NCBI RefSeq assembly: GCF_002155965.1
Contig: NZ_MUMH01000092.1
Location: 62,001 to 126,000, forward strand
Length of the DNA: 64,000 nucleotides
Direction: 5' to 3'
DNA from: Allokutzneria sp. NRRL B-24872
Lineage (GTDB): Bacteria > Actinomycetota > Actinomycetes > Mycobacteriales > Pseudonocardiaceae
Part shown: positions 46,139-53,721 of the stretch, piece by piece
Layout: each line of letters starts with the position of its first letter
Numbering within the stretch: position 1 is the first letter of the stretch
Notes under the pieces: model-generated
The model's database searches: none
Told to the model about the DNA's origin: nothing
The model's input: the letters and a program-made list of their open reading frames with translations, nothing else
Translations under genes and position numbers: made by a program

Positions 46139-48798
46139 GCGACGAACAGGGCTTCGAGGGCGACATCGCCGTAGTGGGGCTCGCCGGACGGTTCCCAGGG
46201 GCCGACGACGCGGCCGGGTTCTGGGCGAACCTGGTGGCCGGTCGCTCCGGAATCGTCAAGCACAGCAAGCAAGAACTGGTCGCGGCCGGAGTTTCGGCCG
46301 AGCACGCGAACGACCCGCGCTACGTCCCGGTCTCGGCCGGAGTGTCCGGAATGGACGGTTTCGACGCGGGCTTCTTCGGGGTCGATCCCGAGGAAGCCGC
46401 GCTGATGGACCCGCAGCACCGGGTGTTCCTGGAGACTGTCTGGCACGCCCTTGAGGACGCCGCGATCAATCCGTCCACTGTGGACGGGACTGTGGCGGTC
46501 TACGCGGGTTGCGGGCCGTCGACCTACCTCATGGTCAACCTGATGGCGCACGAGGACCTGTTCGTCAAGGTCGGCCCCGAGCACCTGATCCTGTTGAACG
46601 ACAAGGACACACTGGCCGGTCGGGTCTCGTACTCGCTGGACCTCACCGGCCCGGCCGTCACGGTCCAGGCGCACAGCGCGACCTCGCTCGTCGCGGTGTG
46701 CACCGCCTGCACGAGCCTGGCGGCGGGGGAGACCGACGTCGCGGTCGCGGGCGGCGTCTCGCTGCTCGTGCAGCCGCCCGGCTACTGGTACTCCGAGGCC
46801 AACCGGCTCAGCTCGGACGGCGTCGTGCGCCCCTTCGACGCCGACGCCAACGGCAAGATCACCGGAGACGGCGCGGGCGCGGTGGTGTTGCGCCGCCTGG
46901 AGGACGCGCTGGCGGACGGCGACCGGGTCTACGCGGTCATCCGGGGCTGGGCGGTCAACAACGACGGCGCCGACAAGGCCGGGTTCACCGCGCCGAGCGT
47001 GCAGGGCCAGGCCGCGGTGATGGCCGAAGCCCTCGGCGCGGCCGGAGTCGAGCCGGAGGAGGTGGACTTCGTCGAGACCAACGCCTCCGGCACGGTGTTC
47101 GGCGACGCGGCCGAGGTCGCCGCCATCCAGCAGGTCTTCGCCGAGTCCGCGCGGTTGAAGATCGGTTCGGCGAAGTCCGGCATCGGCCACCTCAACCAGG
47201 CCGCCGGCATCGCGTCGCTGATCAAGACCGTGCTCGCGCTGCACCACGAGGAGCTGCCGGGCACCCTGAACTTCACCGCGCCCAACAAGCAACTCGCGCG
47301 CACCGGGGACCGTATCCAGGTCCCCGTGGAACCCAGTACCTGGGCGCGTGGGGAACGGACTCGCTTCGCGGGCGTGAACTCCTTCGGTTTCGGTGGGACC
47401 AACGCCCACGTGGTACTGGAGGAGGCCCCAGAGCCCGAGGACGAGCCGAACCCGCGCGCGCACTCGCTGCTCGTCTGGTCCGGCACCTCCGCCGAGGCCG
47501 CAGACGCGCTGACCGAGCGGATCGCCGCCAGCACCGAGCCCGTCGAAGACCTCGCCTACACGCTCCAGATCGGCCGCAGAGCGTTCGGCCACCGCCGCGC
47601 GGCGGTCGTGAAGTCCACAGTGGACATTCACGAGGACGGCCGTACCCTGGCCGCCAGCAACGTGATCGAGGGCCGCGAGGTCGGATTCCTGATCGCGGGG
47701 GTCGGCGAGCAGTACAAGGGCATGGTCGGCGACCTCTACCGCGACGAACCCGTGTTCCGCGAGGCGATCGACGAGTGCTCGGCGATCTTCCGCGAACACC
47801 TCGGCACCGAGCCGATCGCGGACATGATCGCCGAGCGCGGAGCCGCCAGCAACGACCTCGCGCGCCTCCTCGGGCGCACCGAGGAGACCGAGACAGCAGC
47901 GACCGACGTCGTCCAGCCCGCGGTCTTCGCGGTGGAGTACGCGCTCGGGAAGTTGTTGCTGGACTGGGGGATCACGCCGAGCGTGCTCGCGGGCTACAGC
48001 GTCGGCGAGTTCGTCGCGGCCGCGCTCTCCGAGAGCCTGACCCTGACCGAGGCGGCGAGCCTGGTCGCGGTGCGCGCCAAGCTGATCGCGAAGCTCCCGC
48101 AGGGCGCGATGGTCGCCGTGCCGCTCTCCGTCGCCGACCTCACCGCGAAGGTCGGCCCGCTCGACGACATCGACGTCGCCGCCGTCAACGGCCCCGCGAT
48201 GACCGTGCTCTCCGGCCCGGCCGAGAAACTCGGTGCCATCACGGACGCTGTTCCCGCCCGCTACCTGCGCACCACGCACGCGTTCCACTCGCGAGCGCTG
48301 CGCCCGGTCGCGGCCGAGCTGACCGCGTGGGCGCGGCAGAACCTCGACCCGCAGGCGCCGAAGATCCCGTACCTGTCCAACGTGACGGGCGCGCCGATCA
48401 CCGAGCGCCAGCTCAAGGACCCCGGTTACTGGGCCGAGCACATGTGCCGCACGGTCCAGTTCGCCGACATGGTCGCGCACCTCGCCGCCGAGCACCCGGA
48501 CGCCGCGCTGGTCGAGCTCGGCGCGGGCCAGTCACTCGGCGCGATGTTCCGCGGCCACCCCGACGTGCCGTCGAGCCGGTGGTCCCTGCTGGTGTCGACG
48601 CTGCCGGGGGACTCCGACCCGAATGAGACCCAGTTCGTGCTGACCGAAGCGCTCGGCAAGGTGTGGCTCACCGGGGCCGACGTCGACTGGGCCGCCTACC
48701 ACCGTGGCCGGGGCGCGCGGAAGACCACCGCGCCCGTGCACGCCTTCGAGCGGCGGCGCCACTGGATTGACCCACAGGAACGAGGAGAGAACCGATGA
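46135..48798 (+). CDS. PKS-F, KS-AT didomain with a degenerate ketosynthase; candidate trans-acting acyltransferase
   Basis: The protein has 887 aa and starts at the ATG overlapping the PKS-E stop, behind AGGAGGAG. The KS fold spans about residues 9-435, but TACSSSL reads AHSATSL, putting Ser181 where the catalytic Cys belongs. EAHGTGT reads ETNASGT, so the first His is Asn316. His352 (GHLNQAAG) is kept. Condensation by this KS is therefore unlikely. It is not a KSQ, because Cys is replaced by Ser rather than Gln. The AT (about 510-800) keeps GxSxG (Ser622 in GYSVGEF), HAFH (second His at 718) and an Arg in VAVRAKL, and so could be active. Its first motif is GVGEQY instead of GQGSQ. There is no ACP, KR or docking helix. 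It stands between the AT-less module and the extender-unit genes, which suggests that its AT serves that module in trans (inference). Confidence 0.9.
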   Translation: MSDEQGFEGDIAVVGLAGRFPGADDAAGFWANLVAGRSGIVKHSKQELVAAGVSAEHANDPRYVPVSAGVSGMDGFDAGFFGVDPEEAALMDPQHRVFLETVWHALEDAAINPSTVDGTVAVYAGCGPSTYLMVNLMAHEDLFVKVGPEHLILLNDKDTLAGRVSYSLDLTGPAVTVQAHSATSLVAVCTACTSLAAGETDVAVAGGVSLLVQPPGYWYSEANRLSSDGVVRPFDADANGKITGDGAGAVVLRRLEDALADGDRVYAVIRGWAVNNDGADKAGFTAPSVQGQAAVMAEALGAAGVEPEEVDFVETNASGTVFGDAAEVAAIQQVFAESARLKIGSAKSGIGHLNQAAGIASLIKTVLALHHEELPGTLNFTAPNKQLARTGDRIQVPVEPSTWARGERTRFAGVNSFGFGGTNAHVVLEEAPEPEDEPNPRAHSLLVWSGTSAEAADALTERIAASTEPVEDLAYTLQIGRRAFGHRRAAVVKSTVDIHEDGRTLAASNVIEGREVGFLIAGVGEQYKGMVGDLYRDEPVFREAIDECSAIFREHLGTEPIADMIAERGAASNDLARLLGRTEETETAATDVVQPAVFAVEYALGKLLLDWGITPSVLAGYSVGEFVAAALSESLTLTEAASLVAVRAKLIAKLPQGAMVAVPLSVADLTAKVGPLDDIDVAAVNGPAMTVLSGPAEKLGAITDAVPARYLRTTHAFHSRALRPVAAELTAWARQNLDPQAPKIPYLSNVTGAPITERQLKDPGYWAEHMCRTVQFADMVAHLAAEHPDAALVELGAGQSLGAMFRGHPDVPSSRWSLLVSTLPGDSDPNETQFVLTEALGKVWLTGADVDWAAYHRGRGARKTTAPVHAFERRRHWIDPQERGENR

Positions 48799-49634
48799 GT
48801 CTTGTTGGAGTGGTCGGCGCGGGCGTGATGGGCTCGGGCGTCGCGCAGACCTTCGCCCAGGCCGGGCACGAGATCGTGCTGATCGACAACGATCCCGACG
48901 CGCTCGCCAAGGCTCTCAACGCGATCGAGCTGAACGCGCGGATGAGCCGGATGATGGGCGGCCCCGCCGTCGACCACGAGCAGGTGCTCTCGCTCATCAC
49001 CACGGGCACCGACCTGAGCCTGCTGGCCGAGGCGCACATCGTGATCGAGAACGTCACGGAGAACTGGGAGACCAAGAAGGCGGTGTGGCAGGAGCTGGAG
49101 GCCACCTGCAAGGCGGAGACGATCTTCGTCGCCAACACCTCGGCCATCCCGATCACCAAGCTCGCCTCGCTGACCAAGCGGCCGACCCAGGTCGCCGGCG
49201 TGCACTTCATGAACCCGGTGCCGATGAAGCCCGCGGCCGAGCTGATCAAGGGGTACCACACGGCACCCGAGACCATCGAGACCGTGCGCGACCTGCTCAG
49301 CTCGGCGGGCAAGCGCGGCATCGACGTCAACGACGCCAGCGGTTTCGTGTCCAACCGCGTGCTCATGCTGACCGTGAACGAGGCCGCGTACCTGGTGTAC
49401 GAGGGCGTCGCCAGCGCCGAGACCGTCGACGACGTGTTCCGCAGCTGCTTCGGCCACCCCATGGGACCGCTGGAGACCGCCGACCTGATCGGCGTCGACA
49501 CGATCCTCTACAGCGTCGAGGTCCTCTACGAGCACTTCGCCGACAGCAAGTACCGCCCGTGCCCGTTGCTCAAGCAGATGACGGACGCGGGCCTGCACGG
49601 TCGCAAGTCCGGCAAGGGCTTCTACGCCTACTGA
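48795..49634 (+). CDS. 3-hydroxyacyl-CoA dehydrogenase family protein, glyceryl-ACP oxidation (FkbK/Asm13-like)
   Basis: The protein has 279 aa and overlaps the PKS-F stop by ATGA. The N-terminus has the NAD-binding GAGVMG at residues 8-13. The catalytic region HFMNPVPMKP and the C-terminal GRKSGKGFY typical of 3-hydroxybutyryl-CoA dehydrogenases are present. In hydroxymalonyl/methoxymalonyl-ACP pathways a protein of this family oxidises the C3 hydroxyl of glyceryl-ACP to the aldehyde. Standing next to an ACP, an acyl-CoA dehydrogenase and an FkbH homologue, it is best read that way rather than as a fatty-acid enzyme. The length is normal for the family. Confidence 0.9.
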   Translation: MSLVGVVGAGVMGSGVAQTFAQAGHEIVLIDNDPDALAKALNAIELNARMSRMMGGPAVDHEQVLSLITTGTDLSLLAEAHIVIENVTENWETKKAVWQELEATCKAETIFVANTSAIPITKLASLTKRPTQVAGVHFMNPVPMKPAAELIKGYHTAPETIETVRDLLSSAGKRGIDVNDASGFVSNRVLMLTVNEAAYLVYEGVASAETVDDVFRSCFGHPMGPLETADLIGVDTILYSVEVLYEHFADSKYRPCPLLKQMTDAGLHGRKSGKGFYAY

Positions 49635-49669
49635 AACCCCGGACCCACTGACACCGAGGAGTGCACGTC

Positions 49670-49918
49670 ATGTCCGACAACACCCGTGCCGAGCTGCGCC
49701 AGTTCATCGTCGGCAAGTTCCCGAAGATCGAGCTGACCGACGAGCAGGACATCTTCGCGCTCGGCTTCGTCAACTCGCTCTTCGCCATGGAGCTGGTGAT
49801 GTTCATCGAGAAGGCGTTCTCGGTGCGCATCCCCAACGACGAGCTGAAGCTGGACAACTTCCGCAGCGTCGACGCGATGACCGAGCTGATCGCGCGCCAG
49901 CAGTCGGTGACGGCCTAG
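49670..49918 (+). CDS. Discrete acyl carrier protein for the extender unit (FkbJ/Asm14-like)
   Basis: The protein has 82 aa. The ATG at 49670 follows GAGGAG by 8 nt; a GTG nine bases upstream would lack this spacing. The phosphopantetheine site is FVNSLFAMELV, with NSL rather than the usual DSL, a form that I recall as typical of ACPs in methoxymalonyl-ACP gene sets. It is the carrier on which FkbH places the glyceryl group and on which the two dehydrogenases act. Its small size and position between those enzymes fit this role. The PPTase at 52828 is a candidate to activate it. Confidence 0.9.
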   Translation: MSDNTRAELRQFIVGKFPKIELTDEQDIFALGFVNSLFAMELVMFIEKAFSVRIPNDELKLDNFRSVDAMTELIARQQSVTA

Positions 49919-49920
49919 TC

Positions 49921-51039
49921 ATGAGCCCGACGCCCGAGTTGACGAGGGAGTTCGTCGACGCCGAGGTCGCGCCGCACGCCGAGGAGTTCGACCGCACCGA
50001 GCGGCTGACCGAGTCGCTGCTCAAGCAGGTCGGCTCGCTCGGACTCTGGGCGCCGTTCCTGCCCGAAGCCGTTGGCGGCTCCGGTACCGACTACGTCACC
50101 GTCGGACGCCTGCACACCGAGATCGGCCGCGGCTGCTCAGGCCTGCGCAGCATGCTCACCGTGCACAGCATGGTGTCCTGGTCGGTCAACCGCTGGGGCA
50201 CCGACGAGCAGAAGGCGCGGTGGCTGCCGGAATTGGCCGCTGGCAACACCTTCGGCGTGTTCTGCTTGTCCGAGCCCGACAGCAGCGGCAGCGACTCCAG
50301 GGCCGAGGGCACCACCGCCGAGCCGGACGGCGACGGCTGGGTGCTCAACGGCCGCAAGAAGTGGATCACCGGCGGCCAGGTCGCCGACCTGATGATGGTC
50401 TTCGCCAGGACCGGGCCCGGGATGAGCGCGTTCCTGGTGCCGCGCAACGCTGTCGGCGTCGAGGTCACGCCGCTGCCGAGGATGATGGGCACCGCGGCGA
50501 GCATGATCGCGGAGATCACCTTCACCGATGTGCGGCTCGGTGCCGACGCCCTGCTCGGCCCGCGCGGCTGGGCGGCGGGCACGGTGATGACCGGGGCGCT
50601 GGACATCGGCCGCTACAGCGTCGCCTGCGGATCGCTGGGCATCGTGCAGGCCGCGCTGGAGGCCAGCGCGCGCTACACCGCCGAGCGCTCGGCGGGCGGG
50701 ATGCTGCTGCGCGAGCAGCCGCAGCTGCGCGCCAAGATCAGCGACATGGTGACCGCGCGCGACGCCGCGCGGCTGCTGTGCGAGCGGGCCGGCGCGCTCA
50801 AGGACGCCGACGACCCCGAGACGATCATGGCCACCTGGATCGCCAAGTACCACGCGTCCACGGCCGCCACCAAGGCCGCCAGCGACGCCGTGCAGATCCA
50901 CGGCGCCAACGGGTGCAGCCCGGACCACCCCGTCGCGCGGCTGTACCGCGACTCCAAGGTCATGGAAATCATCGAAGGCAGCACGGAGCTCCAGCAGCTG
51001 ACGATCGCCGACGTCGCTTACCGAGAGGTGGCACTGTGA
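49921..51039 (+). CDS. Acyl-CoA dehydrogenase family protein (FkbI/Asm15-like)
   Basis: The protein has 372 aa and starts with ATG two bases after the ACP stop. It shows the acyl-CoA dehydrogenase layout: a helical N-domain, a central beta region (CLSEPDSSGSDS, KKWITGG), and a C-terminal helical domain ending in GANGCSPDHPVARLYRDSK and IIEGSTELQQ, where the family carries its FAD contacts and, commonly, the catalytic Glu. In FkbI/Asm15-type pathways this flavoenzyme oxidises the aldehyde of 2-hydroxy-3-oxopropionyl-ACP to hydroxymalonyl-ACP. The stop overlaps the FkbH start by GTGA, which indicates translational coupling. Confidence 0.9.
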   Translation: MSPTPELTREFVDAEVAPHAEEFDRTERLTESLLKQVGSLGLWAPFLPEAVGGSGTDYVTVGRLHTEIGRGCSGLRSMLTVHSMVSWSVNRWGTDEQKARWLPELAAGNTFGVFCLSEPDSSGSDSRAEGTTAEPDGDGWVLNGRKKWITGGQVADLMMVFARTGPGMSAFLVPRNAVGVEVTPLPRMMGTAASMIAEITFTDVRLGADALLGPRGWAAGTVMTGALDIGRYSVACGSLGIVQAALEASARYTAERSAGGMLLREQPQLRAKISDMVTARDAARLLCERAGALKDADDPETIMATWIAKYHASTAATKAASDAVQIHGANGCSPDHPVARLYRDSKVMEIIEGSTELQQLTIADVAYREVAL

Positions 51040-52067
51040 AACTCGGGCGCATCAAGTGCGTGGTGTGGGACCTGGACAACACCGTCTGGGAGGGAATCCT
51101 GCTGGAGGACGGTGACGTCAAGCTCCGCGACGAGGTGGCCGAGGAGATCCGCCGCCTCGACGAGCTGGGCGTCCTGCACTCGGTGGCCAGCCGCAACGAC
51201 CACGACGCCGCCATGGCCAAGCTGCGCGAGTTCGGGTTGGCGGAGTACTTCCTGTACCCGCAGATCAACTGGAACGCGAAGTCCGGTTCCATCGAGCAGA
51301 TCGCCAAGTCGATCAACATCGGCCTCGACGCGATCGCCTTCGTCGACGACCAGCCCTTCGAGCGCGAGGAGGTCGCCCACGTCCTGCCCGCGGTGCTGAC
51401 CGTGGACGCGCTCGGCGACCTGCCGGCGATCCTGGCGCAGGAGGACTTCCGGCCGAAGTTCGTCACCGACGAGTCCCGCATCCGCCGCGAGATGTACCAG
51501 GCGGCGGCGCAGCGCGACGTGATCGAGCAGGAGTACAGCGGTACCAGCGAGGAGTTCCTGGCCACGCTGGACATGAGGTTCACCATCACGCGGGCGCAGG
51601 AGGCCGACCTCCAGCGGGCCGAGGAGCTGACCGTCCGCACCAACCAGCTCAACTCCACCGGGCGCACCTACTCCTACGAGGAGCTGGACGCGCTGCGCAC
51701 CTCGCCCGACCACCTGCTGCTGGTCGCGTCGCTGACCGACCGCTACGGCAGCTACGGCAAGATCGGCCTCGCCCTGGTCGAGCGCGGTCAGCCCGCGTGG
51801 CACCTGCGGATGATGCTGATGTCCTGCCGGGTCATGTCGCGCGGCGTCGGCACGGTGCTGCTCAACCACATCATGGGCTTGGCCAAGGCCGACGGCGCGA
51901 AGCTGCGCGCGGAGTTCGTCGAAACGGGCCGCAACCGAATGATGTACGTCACCTACGCCTTCGCCGGGTTCGCCGAGGTCGAGCGGGACGGTTCACATCT
52001 GGTGTTTGAATCAGACCTGGCCCAGATCCAGCCCCCACCTGCTTATCTTGTGGTGGAGACGGACTGA
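51036..52067 (+). CDS. FkbH-like HAD-superfamily protein, glyceryl-ACP formation
   Basis: The protein has 343 aa. The GTG at 51036 overlaps the previous stop and follows GAGAGG by 7 nt. The N-terminal HAD phosphatase domain has the DxD motif (Asp12, Asp14 in WDLDNTVWEG) and a later VDDQPFERE. The C-terminal acyltransferase-like domain holds Cys264 in MSCRVMSRGVG, the residue expected to carry the glyceryl group. FkbH homologues take 1,3-bisphosphoglycerate, remove phosphate and transfer the glyceryl group to a discrete ACP, the first step to hydroxymalonyl-ACP or, in other clusters, tetronates. The adjoining dehydrogenases favour the hydroxymalonyl route here. Confidence 0.93.
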   Translation: MKLGRIKCVVWDLDNTVWEGILLEDGDVKLRDEVAEEIRRLDELGVLHSVASRNDHDAAMAKLREFGLAEYFLYPQINWNAKSGSIEQIAKSINIGLDAIAFVDDQPFEREEVAHVLPAVLTVDALGDLPAILAQEDFRPKFVTDESRIRREMYQAAAQRDVIEQEYSGTSEEFLATLDMRFTITRAQEADLQRAEELTVRTNQLNSTGRTYSYEELDALRTSPDHLLLVASLTDRYGSYGKIGLALVERGQPAWHLRMMLMSCRVMSRGVGTVLLNHIMGLAKADGAKLRAEFVETGRNRMMYVTYAFAGFAEVERDGSHLVFESDLAQIQPPPAYLVVETD

Positions 52068-52081
52068 TCTAGGGAGCAGGC

Positions 52082-52828
52082 ATGACACGACCTAACGCGC
52101 CGCGGTGGCTGCCGCTCGGCGGCGGTGAGCCGGGCAAGCACAGGGTGTACTGCTTCCCGCACGCGGGCGCCAGCGCCGCCGTCTACGCACCGTGGCGGGC
52201 CCTGGCGGGCGACCGGCTGGCGATCTGCCCCGTGCAGCCGCCGGGCCGGGCGGAGCGCTTCCGCGAGAAGCCGTTCACCTCGGTGGACACCCTCGTCGAG
52301 GAGCTGGTGGCGGACATCGGTGACCAGTTCACCGGCACCTACGCGTTCTTCGGGCACTCCATGGGCGCGTTGCTGGCCTTCGAGGTGACCCGCAAGCTGC
52401 GCGCGCTCGGTGCTCAGCTGCCGAAGCACCTGTTCGTCTCCGGCCGCGCCGCCCCGCAGCTGCCCGACACCCGCAAGCAGCTGCGCGCCCTGCCGCAGCC
52501 GCAGTTGATCGCGGAGCTGAAGCAGCTCGGCGGCATGCCGGACGCGGTGCTCAACGAGCCGGAGCTGCTGGAGCTGTTCGTCCCGCTGTTCCGCGCCGAC
52601 CTCACCGTGAACGAGGCGTACACCCACCGCGCGCAGGACCCGCTGCCGATCCCGCTGACCGCGTTCGGCGGCCACGGCGACCCGCGGGCCGACGACGACG
52701 AGCTGAAGGCGTGGGGCGAGCTGACCGCTGAGCGGTTCGCGCTGCACACCTACCCCGGCGGCCACTTCTACCTGGAGAAGAAGGCGGGCGAGCTGATCGA
52801 CGTCTTCGCCGCCGAGCTCGCCGCTTGA
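52082..52828 (+). CDS. Type II thioesterase
   Basis: The protein has 248 aa with an alpha/beta-hydrolase fold. It has the nucleophile GHSMG (Ser93), the catalytic His in GGHFYL (His228), and a GDPRADDDEL stretch that should carry the Asp. The N-terminal CFPHAGASAAVY is characteristic of discrete thioesterases of PKS/NRPS clusters, which remove wrong or decarboxylated acyl groups from carrier domains. Because none of the PKS proteins here has a fused thioesterase, a role in product release cannot be excluded. A GGGAGCAGG ribosome site precedes the start and the stop overlaps the next start (TGATG). Confidence 0.92.
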   Translation: MTRPNAPRWLPLGGGEPGKHRVYCFPHAGASAAVYAPWRALAGDRLAICPVQPPGRAERFREKPFTSVDTLVEELVADIGDQFTGTYAFFGHSMGALLAFEVTRKLRALGAQLPKHLFVSGRAAPQLPDTRKQLRALPQPQLIAELKQLGGMPDAVLNEPELLELFVPLFRADLTVNEAYTHRAQDPLPIPLTAFGGHGDPRADDDELKAWGELTAERFALHTYPGGHFYLEKKAGELIDVFAAELAA

Positions 52829-53337
52829 TGGACGTCTGGCTGGGCCCCGCGGGCGAGGCCAGGGCGATGCTGCACTCGGTCCTCGGGACCTCGGAGATCG
52901 TCCGCGAGGAGTCCGGCCGCCCCCGCGTGGTGGGCGGACCGGACTTCAACCTCTCGCACTCCGGCGAGATCGCGGTGCTCGCCGTGTCGTGGGAGCGCCG
53001 CGTCGGCGTCGACGTCGAGCGGCACCGCGAGCTGGACCACCTCGGCATGGCTGCGCGCGTGCTCCTCCCTCAAGAGCATGCGCGCATCGCCGCGTTGCCG
53101 CAGCGCGACCAGGCAGCGGAGTTCTTCCGCTACTGGACGGTCAAAGAGGCCTACGTGAAGGTGACCGGGCAGGGGCTCAGCGGCCTTCCCGGGCCCGAGT
53201 ACTCCGCCGGAGCGCTGACCGTGCGCGGCGAGCGCTGGTCGGTGGCGGAACTCGTTCTCCCGCAAGGGTATTCCGGAGCCGTGGTGTCACAGGGCCCGCC
53301 GTTCGCCGTGCGTCAGCGGACCTGGTCGGACACCTGA
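52828..53337 (+). CDS. Sfp-type 4'-phosphopantetheinyl transferase
   Basis: The protein has 169 aa from the ATG at 52828, which shares a base with the thioesterase stop. It has FNLSHSGEIAVLAV, then GVDVERH near residue 62 and FFRYWTVKEAYVKVTG near residue 100, the standard motifs for Mg2+ and CoA binding. It converts apo carrier domains to holo form using CoA. It is shorter than Sfp (about 224 aa) because the N-terminal part before the LSHS motif is reduced; all catalytic motifs are present. Its place at the end of the operon suggests it serves this PKS and the discrete ACP. Confidence 0.92.
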   Translation: MDVWLGPAGEARAMLHSVLGTSEIVREESGRPRVVGGPDFNLSHSGEIAVLAVSWERRVGVDVERHRELDHLGMAARVLLPQEHARIAALPQRDQAAEFFRYWTVKEAYVKVTGQGLSGLPGPEYSAGALTVRGERWSVAELVLPQGYSGAVVSQGPPFAVRQRTWSDT

Positions 53338-53338
53338 G

Positions 53339-53635
53339 TCAGCACTCCCCGGGCTTGGCGTCGCGCAGGTACCACGCCTTGATGTACTGGAACCGGGGGC
53401 CGATCTCCGTCGTGCCCCTGCCGACGCACTTGTCGAAGTCCTGGTAGCCGCCCATGTCGACCTGGTCCACCCTGATCCAGATCTTCTCGGCCGGGCCGCA
53501 GTGGTTGTAGTAGAGGCTGAAAACACCGAAGCCGCCGCACGGGTCGGCCTTCGCGGACGCAGGTGCCGCCGCCACCGTCATGAGCCCGACCGCGAGTGCG
53601 GCAGCCCCGGTGAACGCCCCGATCTTCTTGAGCAC
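53339..53635 (-). CDS. Small secreted protein, DUF6355-like (low certainty on family)
   Basis: The protein has 98 aa from a GTG start at 53635 with AAAGGG just upstream. It begins with a clear Sec signal peptide (KK, then a hydrophobic run, then APASA-KA), leaving a mature chain of about 69 residues with four Cys, which could form two disulfides. The arrangement CGGFG, YNHCGP, KCVGRG and a C-terminal Cys recalls small actinomycete proteins catalogued as DUF6355, a match I make from memory. The function is unknown. It ends one base from the end of the PPTase gene on the opposite strand and lies downstream of the SARP regulator. Confidence 0.75.
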   Translation of the reverse strand: MLKKIGAFTGAAALAVGLMTVAAAPASAKADPCGGFGVFSLYYNHCGPAEKIWIRVDQVDMGGYQDFDKCVGRGTTEIGPRFQYIKAWYLRDAKPGEC

Positions 53636-53640
53636 ACTGT

Positions 53641-53678
53641 CCCTTTCTGTCTGATTCGCCGCAATTGCGACAGAAGGG
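53641..53678 (-). promoter_or_regulatory. Hairpin covering the ribosome site of the small secreted protein
   Basis: On the - strand transcript CCCTTCTGTC (53678-53669) can pair with GACAGAAAGGG (53651-53641), 10 pairs with one bulged A, across a 17-nt loop. The 3' arm contains AAAGGG, the apparent Shine-Dalgarno of the gene starting at 53635. The DNA between and at the arm contains a perfect palindrome CGCAATTGCG (53660-53669). It may be a translational switch, an operator, or a terminator for the SARP gene ending at 53722. Confidence 0.45.
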
Positions 53679-53721
53679 AACTTGGCGGCTGACCGAGAAG
53701 GTCACAAGAAGATTAAGGTGA

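Noticed and set aside
46660-46700. KSQ-type loading decarboxylase in PKS-F
   Set aside because: The Cys position holds Ser, not Gln, and the protein has no ACP and lies at the downstream end of the PKS.
48795-52067. Tetronate-type use of FkbH and ACP (glyceryl-ACP as release partner)
   Set aside because: The two dehydrogenases point to oxidation to hydroxymalonyl-ACP, and the KASIII-like and 2-oxoacid-dehydrogenase-type proteins of tetronate clusters are not seen. Not fully excluded because the upstream region is unseen.
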